Assembly (NCBI RefSeq): GCF_900215435.1
Contig: NZ_OCMY01000001.1
Span: 2,046,001 to 2,110,000, forward strand
Direction: 5' to 3'
Length of the DNA: 64,000 nucleotides
Source of the DNA: Candidatus Pantoea floridensis
GTDB lineage: Bacteria > Pseudomonadota > Gammaproteobacteria > Enterobacterales > Enterobacteriaceae
Shown: positions 7,287 to 16,287 of the stretch, piece by piece
Layout: every line of letters starts with the position of its first letter
How positions within the stretch are numbered: the first letter of the stretch is position 1
Notes under the pieces: model-generated
What the model was told of the DNA's origin: nothing
Databases searched by the model: none
The model's input: the letters and a program-made list of their open reading frames with translations, nothing else
Made by a program: the position numbers and the translations under genes

Positions 7287-8399
7287 ATGCTGAATATTCT
7301 GGATGACGATTTAACACCGCGACCTGCTTACCGGCTGACGATTGATGGCGAAGTGTCCGCGAATCTTGATGCGCGTCTGATGTCGCTGACGCACACCGAT
7401 AACCGAGGGTTTGAAGCTGATCGCGTTGAACTGACCATTGATGATTCTGACGGTCTGGTATCGATGCCGGCGCGAGGTGCAAAGGTCTCAGTAGCATTTG
7501 GCTGGCAGGGTCAGGCGCTGGTCAGCAAAGGGGAGTTTGTCGTTGATGAAGTGTCGCATCAAGGGCCGCCTGACCGGCTGATCGTCACTGCACGCAGCGC
7601 AGATTTTCGCGATGATTTTAACGTTAAGCGTGAGTACAGCTGGCACAACGTGAGTGTGGGTGATGTGGTCTCCGCCATCGCCGGGCGTTATGGGCTGAAG
7701 CCGGCTGTGAGCGTGACGCTCAAGGATATTGCTATTGACCACGCTGACCAGACCAGTGAGTCAGATATCAGTTTTCTCACGCGTATGGCGCAAATGCTGG
7801 GTGCGGTTGCCACTGTAAAAAACGGCGCATTGTTATTTATCGTGCCGGGTAAGGGAGTATCCGCCAGCGGGCGCGTGCTGCCGGCCATTACCATTAACCG
7901 CGCCAGCGGTGACAGTCATTCATTCCGGGTGGCAGACAGGGATGCTTATACCGGCGTGCAGGCTTACTGGCTTGATCTCAATTTCGGGCAGAAAAAGCCC
8001 ACTACGGTTAAGCGCCGGCGTAAAAAGAAAAAGGTGCAGACCGCGCCCGCTTCCAGCAAGAAAGAGGGTGACTATGTCGAGGGTGCTGAAGGTAACGTGT
8101 TCGTGATGCGCCAGACGTATAAAACCGAACGGGCTGCCCGGCGCGCAGCTGCGGCAAAATGGAATGAGCTTCAGAGAGGTGCGGCGGAATTTAATATCAC
8201 CCTGGCACGCGGGCGCGCGGATCTGTTTCCCGAGCTGCACGCCAACGTGTCAGGTTTTAAACCTACGATTGATGCCGCTGACTGGGTGATAAAACGGGTG
8301 AATAACACTATCGATGAAAACGGCTTTATAACCGGGCTAGAACTGGAAGTGCGGATTACCGACTGGGATGCTGAGCAGTCTGATGAAAATTCTGAATAG
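7287..8399 (+). CDS. D: Late control protein gpD (tail hub)
   Basis: A 370-residue P2 gpD-family protein. Historically called late gene control protein, it is structurally a baseplate hub/tail protein of the T4 gp27 type. Family features are the PAYRLTIDGEVSANLDARL start region, the GRVLPAITINRASGDSHSFRVADRD region, and a lysine-rich stretch (KKPTTVKRRRKKKKVQ, about 235-252). I chose the ATG at 7287 because it has AGGGGGA upstream; an ATG at 7269 would add six residues with poor spacing. It is transcribed rightwards, away from FI, unlike in P2, where D follows U in one operon. Confidence 0.93.
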   Translation: MLNILDDDLTPRPAYRLTIDGEVSANLDARLMSLTHTDNRGFEADRVELTIDDSDGLVSMPARGAKVSVAFGWQGQALVSKGEFVVDEVSHQGPPDRLIVTARSADFRDDFNVKREYSWHNVSVGDVVSAIAGRYGLKPAVSVTLKDIAIDHADQTSESDISFLTRMAQMLGAVATVKNGALLFIVPGKGVSASGRVLPAITINRASGDSHSFRVADRDAYTGVQAYWLDLNFGQKKPTTVKRRRKKKKVQTAPASSKKEGDYVEGAEGNVFVMRQTYKTERAARRAAAAKWNELQRGAAEFNITLARGRADLFPELHANVSGFKPTIDAADWVIKRVNNTIDENGFITGLELEVRITDWDAEQSDENSE

Positions 8400-8459
8400 A
8401 TTATAAATCGGACATCTCCTAAACTATGCGGCGAGTTTAATCAGAAGTGGTGAGGTCTT

Positions 8460-8702
8460 ATGTTCACCTGCCCAAAGTGTAACGCCGCCGCAAGAACCCG
8501 TACCAGCCTGATGCTCAGCAGAGAAACACGTCGCAGCTATCACCAGTGCACGAACATGCTGTGCGGGCAGTCATTCACTACTCTGGAGAGCGTAGAAAAT
8601 TACCTCAACAATGTAACCCCTTCCGCCAAGGCACACATTATTCCCGCAGGTGCTTTTCCGCGTTCTAACTACGGTGAAAACCAGTTGAGTTTGACTCTTT
8701 GA
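8460..8702 (+). CDS. ogr: Ogr/Delta late transcription activator
   Basis: An 80-residue zinc-finger activator of P2 late genes. The four zinc-binding cysteines C4, C7, C30 and C35 have the same spacing as in P2 Ogr, and the CxNxxC-xxxF motif follows. It would act through TGT-N12-ACA sites such as that at 7208-7233. Start ATG 8460 has GGTGAGG upstream. It follows D by 60 bp and precedes a strong terminator. Confidence 0.96.
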   Translation: MFTCPKCNAAARTRTSLMLSRETRRSYHQCTNMLCGQSFTTLESVENYLNNVTPSAKAHIIPAGAFPRSNYGENQLSLTL

Positions 8703-8712
8703 AGTAAACCCA

Positions 8713-8738
8713 GCCCCTTAAGAGGGGCGTTTTTTTTT
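8713..8738 (+). terminator. Terminator after ogr
   Basis: Stem GCCCCT / AGGGGC with a TAAG loop, followed by G and nine T residues. It ends the D-ogr unit. Confidence 0.9.
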
Positions 8739-8805
8739 GAGTAAAGGTTTGGCGCATGCCTGCCGATAATCGGATGACTTAAAACAAATTAATTATGGAG
8801 TGATT

Positions 8806-9108
8806 ATGTCTGGAATGGTTTTTTGCCGTGGTTGCGGTAAGGAAATTCACGAGTCTGCAAAGGCTTGCCCACACTGCGGTGCAACTCAATCAACTCAAAC
8901 ACAGGGAAATAAGAGCCGTATTGCAGCAGCGCTGCTGGCATTTTTCCTTGGAGGGTTTGGAGTTCATAAATTTTATTTAGGTCGAGTTGGTCAGGGGCTG
9001 CTTTATCTCATTTTCTGCTGGACGTTTATTCCAGCAATTATTGCCTTTGTCGAATTCATTCTATACCTGTGCTCTTCTGACGAAGACTTCGCCAGAAAGT
9101 ATGGTTAA
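8806..9108 (+). CDS. Zinc-ribbon TM2-domain membrane protein (prophage cargo)
   Basis: A 100-residue protein with an N-terminal zinc ribbon (C7, C10, C21, C24 in CRGCG...CPHCGA) and a C-terminal TM2 domain: two hydrophobic helices around GGFGVHKFYLGRVGQGLLYL and IPAIIAFVEFILYL. TM2 proteins are membrane proteins of mostly unknown role. I chose the ATG at 8806 because GGAG lies five bases upstream; a GTG at 8800 would overlap that site. It lies between the ogr terminator and the attachment side with its own terminator, so it is probably an accessory (moron) gene expressed by the lysogen. Function unknown; superinfection exclusion would be only a guess from its membrane location. Confidence 0.85.
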   Translation: MSGMVFCRGCGKEIHESAKACPHCGATQSTQTQGNKSRIAAALLAFFLGGFGVHKFYLGRVGQGLLYLIFCWTFIPAIIAFVEFILYLCSSDEDFARKYG

Positions 9109-9122
9109 TTAGCTAAAGCATA

Positions 9123-9147
9123 CCCCGCCAGATAAGCGGGGTTTTTT
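9123..9147 (+). terminator. Terminator after TM2 gene
   Basis: Stem CCCCGC / GCGGGG with a 7-nt loop and six T residues, 14 bp after the stop codon of the TM2 gene. Confidence 0.88.
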
Positions 9148-9235
9148 ATGACGTGGTCAATAGGTGGACACTGCGAGAAATAAATCCTTTTATTTCATGT
9201 GAATATAATAATTAAATGGACACCATCCCTGTCTT

Positions 9236-9262
9236 CCCCCGCATGATGCGGGGGTTTTTTTT
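9236..9262 (+). terminator. Terminator near prophage-host junction
   Basis: A near-perfect hairpin, CCCCCGC / GCGGGGG with a short ATGAT centre, and eight T residues. A second terminator with no gene before it suggests it originally ended a host gene left of the insertion (cpxP in E. coli order). The rest of 9148-9394 is AT-rich and holds no gene I can support. Confidence 0.85.
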
Positions 9263-9394
9263 GCCTGTTATTTTCTCCTCACGCTCTTAACTTAATATTG
9301 ATTTTTCACAGCATATTCCTTCCAGTGATAAACTTTAGCCATCTTGAGACCATCAGGCTGCATTTTGGGTGTGGGCCATCTGGCGAGGCAAAGC

Positions 9395-10297
9395 ATGGAT
9401 TCTTCCTATGCAAAATTAGTTAACCGGGCCGCTGTGGCGGCAACTACGCTGGCAACGTTGCTGCTGATTGTTAAAATTTTTGCCTGGTGGCATACCGGTT
9501 CGGTCAGTATGTTGGCGGCATTGGTGGATTCTTTGGTGGATATTGCGGCATCCCTGACTAACTTGCTGGTAGTGCGCTATTCGCTCCAGCCGGCCGATGA
9601 CGATCATACTTTTGGTCACGGTAAAGCAGAGTCGCTGGCTGCACTGGCGCAGAGCATGTTTATTTCTGGCTCAGCGCTATTTCTTTTCCTGACGGGCATT
9701 CAGCATTTGGCATCACCAGCGACCTTAAACGCGCCGCTGGTAGGTATTGTGGTGACGGTGGTGGCACTGTTTTCAACCCTGGTTCTGGTGACCTTTCAAC
9801 GGTGGGTGGTGCGGCGCACGCGGAGTCAGGCGATTCGTGCTGACATGCTGCACTATCAATCGGATGTCGTAATGAACGGCGCAATCCTGGTGGCTCTCGG
9901 CTTAAGCAGCTATGGTTTTGTGCGGGCGGATGCTTTGTTTGCGCTCGGCATCGGCATTTACATTCTCTATAACGCGTTGCGGATGGGGTATGATGCGGTA
10001 CAGGCGCTATTAGATCGTGCCTTGCCAGAGCATGAAACGCTGGAGATTATTCACGTAGTGACCGGCTGGCCTGGGGTTCGTGGTGCCCATGCTCTACGCA
10101 CGCGGCAATCTGGCCCCACGCGTTTTATTCAATTGCATCTGGAGATGGAAGATCAGCTACCTCTGGTGCAAGCGCATCAGGTAGCCGATGAAATTGAGCA
10201 AGCATTACTGAAGAAGTTTCCCGGCTCGGATGTGATTATCCATCAAGATCCCTGTTCTGTTGTGCCAGGAAACCAACACGGATTTTTTCAAGGTTAG
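9395..10297 (+). CDS. fieF: Ferrous-iron and zinc efflux pump FieF
   Basis: A 300-residue cation diffusion facilitator that exports divalent metals (Zn, Fe) across the inner membrane in exchange for protons. It has six predicted membrane helices and the transport-site residues D45, D49 (VDSLVD) and H153, D157 (HYQSD), plus a C-terminal cytoplasmic metal-binding domain ending [12 protein letters not shown]. Nearly identical in layout to E. coli FieF (also 300 residues). The ATG at 9395 has GCGAGG six bases upstream. As in E. coli it precedes pfkA. Confidence 0.97.
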   Translation: MDSSYAKLVNRAAVAATTLATLLLIVKIFAWWHTGSVSMLAALVDSLVDIAASLTNLLVVRYSLQPADDDHTFGHGKAESLAALAQSMFISGSALFLFLTGIQHLASPATLNAPLVGIVVTVVALFSTLVLVTFQRWVVRRTRSQAIRADMLHYQSDVVMNGAILVALGLSSYGFVRADALFALGIGIYILYNALRMGYDAVQALLDRALPEHETLEIIHVVTGWPGVRGAHALRTRQSGPTRFIQLHLEMEDQLPLVQAHQVADEIEQALLKKFPGSDVIIHQDPCSVVPGNQHGFFQG

Positions 10298-10505
10298 CGT
10301 TTTAAAATCATGCGATTACACAAAAAAAGTGACGTAGCGCTAACAACTCTGTAAAAAATTAGCGAAAAGTTGTCTGACCTGAATCAATTCAGCTTCAGGC
10401 CTTTGATATACTATTCTGCAACTATTAAGTCATGCGATCGCGAGCTGGTCTACGCCGGGCACATGACAGGAATAATCCTTAGTTTTGAACAATCCAGAGG
10501 TTGTC

Positions 10506-11468
10506 ATGATCAAAAAAATCGGAGTACTGACCAGCGGCGGTGACGCCCCAGGCATGAACGCAGCCATTCGCGGAGTTGTACGTTCCGCGCTGAGTGAAGG
10601 ACTGGAAGTTTTTGGTGTTTACGACGGCTATCTGGGCTTGTATGAAGATCGCATGATCAATCTCGACCGCTACAGCGTGTCTGACATGATCAACCGCGGC
10701 GGCACCTTCCTTGGCTCCGCACGTTTCCCAGAATTCCGTAATGACGAAGTACGTCAGACCGCGATCGATAACATGAAAAAGCGCGGCATTGATGCGCTGG
10801 TGGTTATCGGCGGTGATGGTTCCTACATGGGGGCTAAGCGCCTGACCGAAATGGGTTTCCCATGCATCGGCTTACCGGGCACCATTGATAATGATGTAGC
10901 GGGCACTGATTACACCATCGGCTACTTCACTGCGCTGGAAACCGTGGTGGAAGCGATTGACCGTCTGCGTGATACCTCTTCTTCCCACCAGCGTATCTCT
11001 ATCGTGGAAGTGATGGGTCGTTATTGCGGCGATTTGACGCTGGCGGCGGCCATCGCGGGTGGCTGTGAGTTCATTGTTCTGCCGGAAATTCCGTATACCC
11101 GTGAAGAGCTGGTTGCCGAAATCAAGGCTGGCATTGCCAAAGGTAAAAAGCACGCCATCGTCGCGATCACCGAGCACATCTGTGACATCGACGATCTTGC
11201 GCACTTCATCGAAGCAGAAACCAAACGCGAAACCCGCGCTACTGTGCTTGGCCACATCCAGCGTGGCGGTGCGCCTTGCGCGTATGACCGCATCCTCGCG
11301 TCCCGCATGGGTTCATACTCTATTGAACTGCTGTTGCAGGGTTACGGCGGTCGTTGCGTGGGTATTCAGAACGAAAAGATGGTGCATCACGATATCATCG
11401 ACGCAATTGAAAACATGAAGCGTCCATTCAAACGCGACTGGCTGGATACCGCGAAAAAACTCTACTGA
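10506..11468 (+). CDS. pfkA: 6-phosphofructokinase I
   Basis: A 320-residue ATP-dependent phosphofructokinase, the committed step of glycolysis, same length as the E. coli enzyme. Visible motifs are the ATP loop [15 protein letters not shown] (7-21), GGDGS (102-106) and the catalytic TIDND loop with D127. Allosteric and substrate-binding residues of the bacterial type are kept throughout. Start ATG 10506 follows AGAGG. It lies between fieF and sbp as in E. coli. A TATACT hexamer at 10407-10412 could be the -10 element, without a convincing -35. Confidence 0.98.
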   Translation: MIKKIGVLTSGGDAPGMNAAIRGVVRSALSEGLEVFGVYDGYLGLYEDRMINLDRYSVSDMINRGGTFLGSARFPEFRNDEVRQTAIDNMKKRGIDALVVIGGDGSYMGAKRLTEMGFPCIGLPGTIDNDVAGTDYTIGYFTALETVVEAIDRLRDTSSSHQRISIVEVMGRYCGDLTLAAAIAGGCEFIVLPEIPYTREELVAEIKAGIAKGKKHAIVAITEHICDIDDLAHFIEAETKRETRATVLGHIQRGGAPCAYDRILASRMGSYSIELLLQGYGGRCVGIQNEKMVHHDIIDAIENMKRPFKRDWLDTAKKLY

Positions 11469-11480
11469 TTCTTCAGCATT

Positions 11481-11507
11481 AAGGCGCGACGTAAATCGCG
11501 CCTTTTT
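11481..11507 (+). terminator. pfkA terminator
   Basis: Stem AGGCGCGA / TCGCGCCT with a 6-nt loop and six T residues, 12 bp after the pfkA stop. Confidence 0.92.
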
Positions 11508-11614
11508 TATGCCTGCTCATATACCGTCCGGTTATAACAGCTTATTTTTAATTCTTTAATCCGTGGATAACTTTGTGTCAGTCTTGTTCTATAACGACCT
11601 CGGGAGAGCAAGCA

Positions 11615-12604
11615 ATGAATAAGTGGAGTATTGGTGTCACCTTGTTACTGGCCTCAACCAGTGTTCTGGCAAAGGATATTCAGCTGTTAAACGTCTCATA
11701 CGATCCTACCCGTGAGCTGTACGAACAGTACAACAAAGCGTTTAGCGCACATTACAAGCAGGAAACCGGCGACAACGTGGTTATTCGCCAGTCGCACGGT
11801 GGTTCAGGTAAACAAGCGACTTCCGTGATCAATGGCATTCGTGCTGATGTGGTTACGCTGGCGCTGCAATCCGATGTGGATGCTATTGCTGACCGTGGTC
11901 GTATTAATAAAGATTGGATCAAACGCCTGCCGGATAACTCCGCCCCTTACACCTCAACCATCGTGTTCCTGGTCCGCAAAGGCAACCCGAAGGGCATTCA
12001 TGATTGGCCAGATCTGATCAAACCGGGCGTTTCCGTTATCACACCAAACCCGAAAACCTCGGGTGGGGCACGCTGGAACTATCTGGCTGCATGGGGTTGG
12101 GCGCTGGATCAGAACCATGGCGATCAGGCCAAAGCGCAGGCTTACGTGAAGTCGCTGTTTAAGAACGTTGAAGTACAGGATTCTGGCGCACGTGGTGCGA
12201 CCAATACCTTCGTTGAGCGCGGTATCGGCGACGTGCTGATTGCGTGGGAGAACGAAGCGTATCTGGCGGTCAATAAACTGGGCAAAGACAAGTTTGAAAT
12301 CGTCACGCCAAGCGAATCGATCCTGGCTGAACCGACGGTTTCCGTGGTGGATAAAGTGGTAGATGAGCAAGGCACGCGTAAAGTGGCTGAAGACTATCTC
12401 AAGTATCTCTATTCACCAGAAGGCCAGACCATTGCCGCCGAGAATTTCTACCGTCCACGTGATGCAGCCGTGGCGAAGAAGTTTGCTGATAAATTCGCGC
12501 CGGTGAAACTGTTCACGATCGACAGCAAGTTTGGTGGCTGGACGCAAGCCCAGAAAACCCATTTCGCCGATGGCGGCAGTTACGACCAGGTGATGAAGCC
12601 TTAA
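11615..12604 (+). CDS. sbp: Periplasmic sulfate-binding protein Sbp
   Basis: A 329-residue periplasmic solute-binding protein that delivers sulfate to the CysTWA transporter. The N-terminus is a Sec signal peptide ([19 protein letters not shown]) cut before KDIQLLN. Binding-fold motifs include [28 protein letters not shown] and the [14 protein letters not shown] segment characteristic of Sbp/CysP. Start ATG 11615 has GGGAGAG upstream. In E. coli it is under CysB sulfur-starvation control; I cannot assign a CysB site by eye. Confidence 0.97.
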   Translation: MNKWSIGVTLLLASTSVLAKDIQLLNVSYDPTRELYEQYNKAFSAHYKQETGDNVVIRQSHGGSGKQATSVINGIRADVVTLALQSDVDAIADRGRINKDWIKRLPDNSAPYTSTIVFLVRKGNPKGIHDWPDLIKPGVSVITPNPKTSGGARWNYLAAWGWALDQNHGDQAKAQAYVKSLFKNVEVQDSGARGATNTFVERGIGDVLIAWENEAYLAVNKLGKDKFEIVTPSESILAEPTVSVVDKVVDEQGTRKVAEDYLKYLYSPEGQTIAAENFYRPRDAAVAKKFADKFAPVKLFTIDSKFGGWTQAQKTHFADGGSYDQVMKP

Positions 12605-12614
12605 CAAATCCAAA

Positions 12615-12645
12615 AACGGCCAGCGATAATGCTGGCCGTTTTTTT
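12615..12645 (+). terminator. sbp terminator
   Basis: A 10-bp perfect stem AACGGCCAGC / GCTGGCCGTT with GATAAT loop, then T residues, 10 bp after the sbp stop. Confidence 0.93.
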
Positions 12646-12736
12646 ATGTCTGAAGACAGGCGCTGAGGATTAGTCCGTGACTTTCATCATCTGCCAGGCG
12701 AGGATGCTGGCAGATGATGAACAGAGGAATCGGGCT

Positions 12737-13489
12737 ATGCAGGGCAGTCATCGTACCCTGAAGTTGCTTACCGCATTATTGGTGCTGTTGATTGTTGGAC
12801 TGATCGGCGGTGCCCTTCACCTACAGAAAAACAGCGATGCCTTATGGCAGATCATTAGCGAGAAATGCGTGCCGAATATGGCAGCCAGCGGCAAACCTGC
12901 GCCTTGCCAACAGGTGAATACCGCCCAGGGTTACGTCACGCTGAAAGATCTCAATGGTCCATTGCAGTATCTGCTGATGCCGATAGAAAAAATCACCGGC
13001 ATGGAAAGCCCCATCATTCTCAATCCCGCAACGCCGAATCTGTTTGCCGATGCCTGGCAACAGCGTGTTTTGCTCGCGCAGAAGCGCGGCGCACCCATTG
13101 CTGACAGCGCGCTGTCGCTGGCGATCAATGCGCAATATGGGCGCACGCAGAATCAGCTGCATATTCATATTTCCTGCCTGCGACCGGATGTCCGTCAGCA
13201 GCTGGATACACTGGCCCCAAGACTTAATGCGCAGTGGCAGAACGAAACGCTGCTGAAACATCGCTATTGGGTGCGAACGCTTTCTACGGCGGAGTTGGCG
13301 CAGCAAAGTGCTTTTATTCGTCTGGCGGATGAAGTGCCTAACGCACGTAGGGAAATGGGCAAATATGGCATGGCGCTGGCACAACTGCCGGATGGGCGCT
13401 TAGCGCTGCTGGCACTGGAACGTAACTGGTTGAAGTTGAACCGCGGTTCAGCGGAAGAGTTGCAGGATCATCAATGCAGGATCTTGTAG
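12737..13489 (+). CDS. cdh: CDP-diacylglycerol pyrophosphatase
   Basis: A 250-residue membrane-anchored hydrolase that splits CDP-diacylglycerol to phosphatidate and CMP. Residues 8-28 form one N-terminal membrane helix. The HIT-like signature LHIHISCLRPD (H142, H144) and the segment GPLQYLLMPIEKITG...ESP are as in E. coli Cdh. I chose the ATG at 12737 (GAGG nine bases upstream); an in-frame start at 12677 is possible. The stop codon lies inside a short interspersed repeat (13485-13510), and a bidirectional terminator shared with tpiA follows. Confidence 0.95.
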   Translation: MQGSHRTLKLLTALLVLLIVGLIGGALHLQKNSDALWQIISEKCVPNMAASGKPAPCQQVNTAQGYVTLKDLNGPLQYLLMPIEKITGMESPIILNPATPNLFADAWQQRVLLAQKRGAPIADSALSLAINAQYGRTQNQLHIHISCLRPDVRQQLDTLAPRLNAQWQNETLLKHRYWVRTLSTAELAQQSAFIRLADEVPNARREMGKYGMALAQLPDGRLALLALERNWLKLNRGSAEELQDHQCRIL

Positions 13490-13510
13490 GGGCGGCATTG
13501 ATGGCGACCC
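13485..13510 (+). repeat. REP-like palindromic unit (type B)
   Basis: One half-unit of the TGTAGGGGCG...CATGGCGACC family found also at 43424-43448 and 48011-48036. Here the left arm overlaps the last codons and TAG stop of cdh. Confidence 0.7.
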
Positions 13511-13514
13511 ATAA

Positions 13515-13540
13515 AAAAGGCGGCTAATCAGCCGCCTTTT
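13515..13540. terminator. Bidirectional cdh/tpiA terminator
   Basis: An 11-bp perfect stem AAAAGGCGGCT / AGCCGCCTTTT between the converging cdh and tpiA genes; the A and T runs let it work in both directions. Confidence 0.93.
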
Positions 13541-13559
13541 CTGCATCAACAACGAAAGA

Positions 13560-14327
13560 TTATGCGTTTTTCGCTGCTGCTGCGGCTTTCACGATCACGG
13601 CGAAAGCATCCGCTTTCAGGGATGCACCGCCAACCAGCGCGCCATCGATATCGGGCTGGGTGAACAGCTCAGCGGCATTTTTGTCGTTCACTGAGCCGCC
13701 GTACTGAATGATCACTTGCTGTGCGATAGCGGCATCTTTCTTCGCGATGTGGTCACGAATGAATTTGTGCACGGCCTGAGCCTGCGCTGGGGTAGCGGAT
13801 TTACCGGTACCGATGGCCCAAACTGGCTCGTAAGCGATGACTGCGCCTTCGAACGCTGCTGCGCCCTGCGTTTCCAGCACGGCATCGATCTGACGTGCGC
13901 ACACTTCTTCAGTTTTGCCTGCTTCGTTTTCTGCGTCGGTTTCACCGATGCACAGAACCGGCACCAGGCCAGCTTCTTTCACCACGGCAAATTTCTTCGC
14001 GATGAACTCGTCGCTTTCTTTATGGTAGGTGCGGCGCTCAGAGTGGCCGATGATGATGTATTTCGCGCCGACGTCTTTCAGCATGTCTGCAGACGTTTCG
14101 CCAGTGAATGCGCCAGACAGATTCACGTCGACGTTCTGAGCACCCAGAGCGATGTGGCTACCGGAAATGGCGTGTTTCGCCAGGTCCAGATAGATAGCCG
14201 GCGGGGCAATCGCTACGCCACAACCATCAACACCAGACAGCTCTTTGCGCAGGCCTTCAATCAGCTCTTTAGTGATCTGCTTGCTACCGTTCAGTTTCCA
14301 GTTACCCATAACCAGTGGATGTCGCAT
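13560..14327 (-). CDS. tpiA: Triosephosphate isomerase
   Basis: A 255-residue glycolytic TIM-barrel enzyme interconverting dihydroxyacetone phosphate and glyceraldehyde-3-phosphate. Active-site residues are N9 and K11 in MGNWKLNG, H95 in IIIGHSERR and E167 in [11 protein letters not shown]; the phosphate loop IIQYGGSVN is near the C-terminus. Start ATG 14325-14327 has a strong GGAGGA upstream. Convergent with cdh, as in E. coli. Confidence 0.98.
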   Translation of the reverse strand: MRHPLVMGNWKLNGSKQITKELIEGLRKELSGVDGCGVAIAPPAIYLDLAKHAISGSHIALGAQNVDVNLSGAFTGETSADMLKDVGAKYIIIGHSERRTYHKESDEFIAKKFAVVKEAGLVPVLCIGETDAENEAGKTEEVCARQIDAVLETQGAAAFEGAVIAYEPVWAIGTGKSATPAQAQAVHKFIRDHIAKKDAAIAQQVIIQYGGSVNDKNAAELFTQPDIDGALVGGASLKADAFAVIVKAAAAAKNA

Positions 14328-14447
14328 TCTTTCCTCCGCATAACGCGATTCATGAAATAGCGCTGCCATCGGGCAGCGATGTCTGCGAGACAGTATAGAG
14401 ATCAAATGGGTTGCTGGCTTTGCTTTTCGTCATTTTTGCCGGTGTGA

Positions 14448-15038
14448 TCAGGGGGTCGCGAGCGCCAGTTTTATCGGCTCAACGGCAAAGGTTAAACCCT
14501 TGTCGCCGTTGTCCGCGACCACGAAACGCAGTGCGCCTTCGGTGCGGGAAAAATAACGTGCACCTTTACCCGCACTCAGCAGAGAATCGAGCTTTTTGCG
14601 CCCATCCTCGGCCGACAAGCCAGGGATGAAGAAGCGCAGTAGGGCGGTCATATAATCCATGGCGCGCGCCTGCGCGGCTTTCATATCGGGGCCAGGAACG
14701 GGCAGCCAGGTGATTTGCAAGGTTTTGATCTTGCCGGTGCCTTGTTCCAAAGCCGTAGACGCGTACAGCGTTTCGCTGATTTTGCTGGCAGCACGCGTCA
14801 GATTGCTTTTATCGCCGCGATTATCAATGGCGCGATATTCCTGCAGCGGTTCATTGGGATTGGCGGCATTGTACTTTTCACGAAACTGCGCAACGGTCAT
14901 ATCGAACGTCGGCGCACCCGCCAGCAGATAGGGCGCAGCAGGCAGATGATCGCTACGATCCAATGCAGGTGCATCCTCCGCCCAGGCGGGAAATGTCAGT
15001 GCGAGGCCAAGCAGCAGCGCGACTGGCAGGTTGTTCAT
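14448..15038 (-). CDS. yiiQ: YiiQ-family DUF1454 exported protein
   Basis: A 196-residue protein with an N-terminal signal peptide (MNNLPVALLLGLALTFPAWA, cut before EDAP) and a DUF1454 body, matching E. coli YiiQ in length and place (between tpiA and fpr). No catalytic motif is evident, and the function of the family is not established. In E. coli yiiR follows it toward fpr; here yiiR is absent and the gap to fpr is about 100 bp. Confidence 0.88.
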   Translation of the reverse strand: MNNLPVALLLGLALTFPAWAEDAPALDRSDHLPAAPYLLAGAPTFDMTVAQFREKYNAANPNEPLQEYRAIDNRGDKSNLTRAASKISETLYASTALEQGTGKIKTLQITWLPVPGPDMKAAQARAMDYMTALLRFFIPGLSAEDGRKKLDSLLSAGKGARYFSRTEGALRFVVADNGDKGLTFAVEPIKLALATP

Positions 15039-15144
15039 TGCTTCGGCCCTAAATCATTCACTTAGCCCACGATTAGAACGGTTTTTACCGGGGAAAGTCA
15101 AAACCCACATTGGGAAAAATCTGACATTCTTCGCCTCGCACGTA

Positions 15145-15891
15145 TCACCAGTAATGCTCGCTGGTCATATGGCCGGGTTTGCGTTTGAAATGCTTACGCA
15201 TCTCACGGGTATCTTTCAGCAACTGTTGGGTATCGCGCACCATTTGCGGATTTCCGCACAGCATCACATGGCTGGTTTCTGCGGTGAGCGGCAGGCCGAC
15301 CGCACGCTCCAGTTCGCCGCTCTCAATCAGTTGCGGTACACGACCGTGCAGCGAACCGGCGATCTCTTCGCGGCTCACCACCGTTTGGATATGCAGTTTT
15401 CCCTGATAACGCTGCAGCAGCTGCTGCATTAAGGGCAGAAAGCTCAGGTCATCGGCGAAGCGCGCGGCGTGTACCAGCACAATGTTCTCAAAGCGTTCCA
15501 GATCTTCGCCCTGTTGCAGAATCGATAAATAGGGACCGATCGCCGTGCCGGTCGCCAGCATCCACAGCGTTTGGCAGTCAGGAATTTCGTCGAGCACAAA
15601 GAACCCGGCGGCTTCTTTGGTAATCATCACCTGTTCGCCGGGCTGCAATGCCTGCAAACGTGGACTCAGTTTGCCTTCCGGCACGGTGACCAGATAAAAC
15701 TCCAGCAGCGGATCCTGCGGTGCGTTGACGTAAGAGTAGGCGCGCTGCACACGCTCGCCGTCAATTTCCAGTGCCAGCTTGGCAAACTGACCTGCGGTAA
15801 AGGTATCAATGGGCGCTTCGACGCGCAGACTGAACAGTGCATCGGTCCAGTTTTTTACTTCTTTCACTTCAGCATTGATCCACTCTGCCAT
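15145..15891 (-). CDS. fpr: Ferredoxin/flavodoxin-NADP+ reductase
   Basis: A 248-residue FAD enzyme that moves electrons between NADPH and ferredoxin or flavodoxin. The FAD-binding motif is RAYSYVNAP (about 50-58), the NADP-binding region is LATGTAIGPYLSIL (about 112-125) and VMLCGNPQMV, and the C-terminus ends in an aromatic residue (HYW), as in the bacterial subclass I family. E. coli Fpr has the same length. It is a SoxRS target in E. coli; a soxbox was not identified here. Confidence 0.97.
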   Translation of the reverse strand: MAEWINAEVKEVKNWTDALFSLRVEAPIDTFTAGQFAKLALEIDGERVQRAYSYVNAPQDPLLEFYLVTVPEGKLSPRLQALQPGEQVMITKEAAGFFVLDEIPDCQTLWMLATGTAIGPYLSILQQGEDLERFENIVLVHAARFADDLSFLPLMQQLLQRYQGKLHIQTVVSREEIAGSLHGRVPQLIESGELERAVGLPLTAETSHVMLCGNPQMVRDTQQLLKDTREMRKHFKRKPGHMTSEHYW

Positions 15892-15910
15892 GTTGGCTCC
15901 TTAGTGTTGA

Positions 15911-16035
15911 TTACCCGTCATACCTCAAGCTGCAGCCGCGTTGGCTACGTGTGCTCACCCCAGTCACTTACTCATGTAAGCTCCCGGGAATTCACACACT
16001 TGCCGCCTTCCTGCAACTCGAATTATTTAGGCTAT
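15911..16035. repeat. ERIC element (intergenic repeat)
   Basis: About 125 bp matching the enterobacterial repetitive intergenic consensus. The central segment contains the two diagnostic blocks CACCCCAGTCACTTACTC and ATGTAAGCTCCCGGGAATTC, flanked by near-palindromic ends with TTGCCGCCTTCCTGCAA on the right. It lies between the divergent fpr and emrD genes. The remaining 16036-16287 is gene-free; I see no further recognisable element in it apart from the presumed emrD promoter region. Confidence 0.9.
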
Positions 16036-16287
16036 ATGATCGCTATTGATCTCACGGATTACCACCCTCGCGTCCAGCAAAGGGCTCTTAGCGACAAACG
16101 CAGCGCACAGATCAGCAACTGTAGCGGGCAGTTTACAATCTGGATAACCAGCTTGACGGCTTAAGACTTACAGCTTTGACGCTGCCTCTCGATTTGTCAC
16201 TGAATCCTGATATTTTTGCCGCCATCAATCCGAAGCGGCCTGTTTTGTGCTGCTTAATCTTTGTTTCTCAGGCAGACATTTTGTTCC

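Larger units (their letters stand above)
1..9260. mobile_element. Right-hand part of a P2/186-type prophage
   Basis: A run of genes recognisable as P2-family tail and late-control genes (tail-fibre module, invertase, U, T, E/E', FII, FI, D, ogr) ends abruptly before the host gene fieF. In P2 lysogens ogr is the last phage gene before the attachment site on this side, which fits. The left end, integrase, repressor, replication, head and lysis genes lie outside the window. The exact right boundary is not fixed: it probably falls in the gene-free stretch 9109-9394, between two terminators. I did not recognise the P2 attachment core there. Confidence 0.9.

Noticed and set aside
9164..9224. Repeated TGGACAC words near 9165 and 9218, resembling IS3-family ends
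   Set aside because: Direct rather than inverted orientation, only 7 bp, and no transposase remnant between them.
9109..9394. P2 attachment core sequence at the prophage edge
   Set aside because: No segment resembled the P2 core as I know it; the boundary was left approximate.
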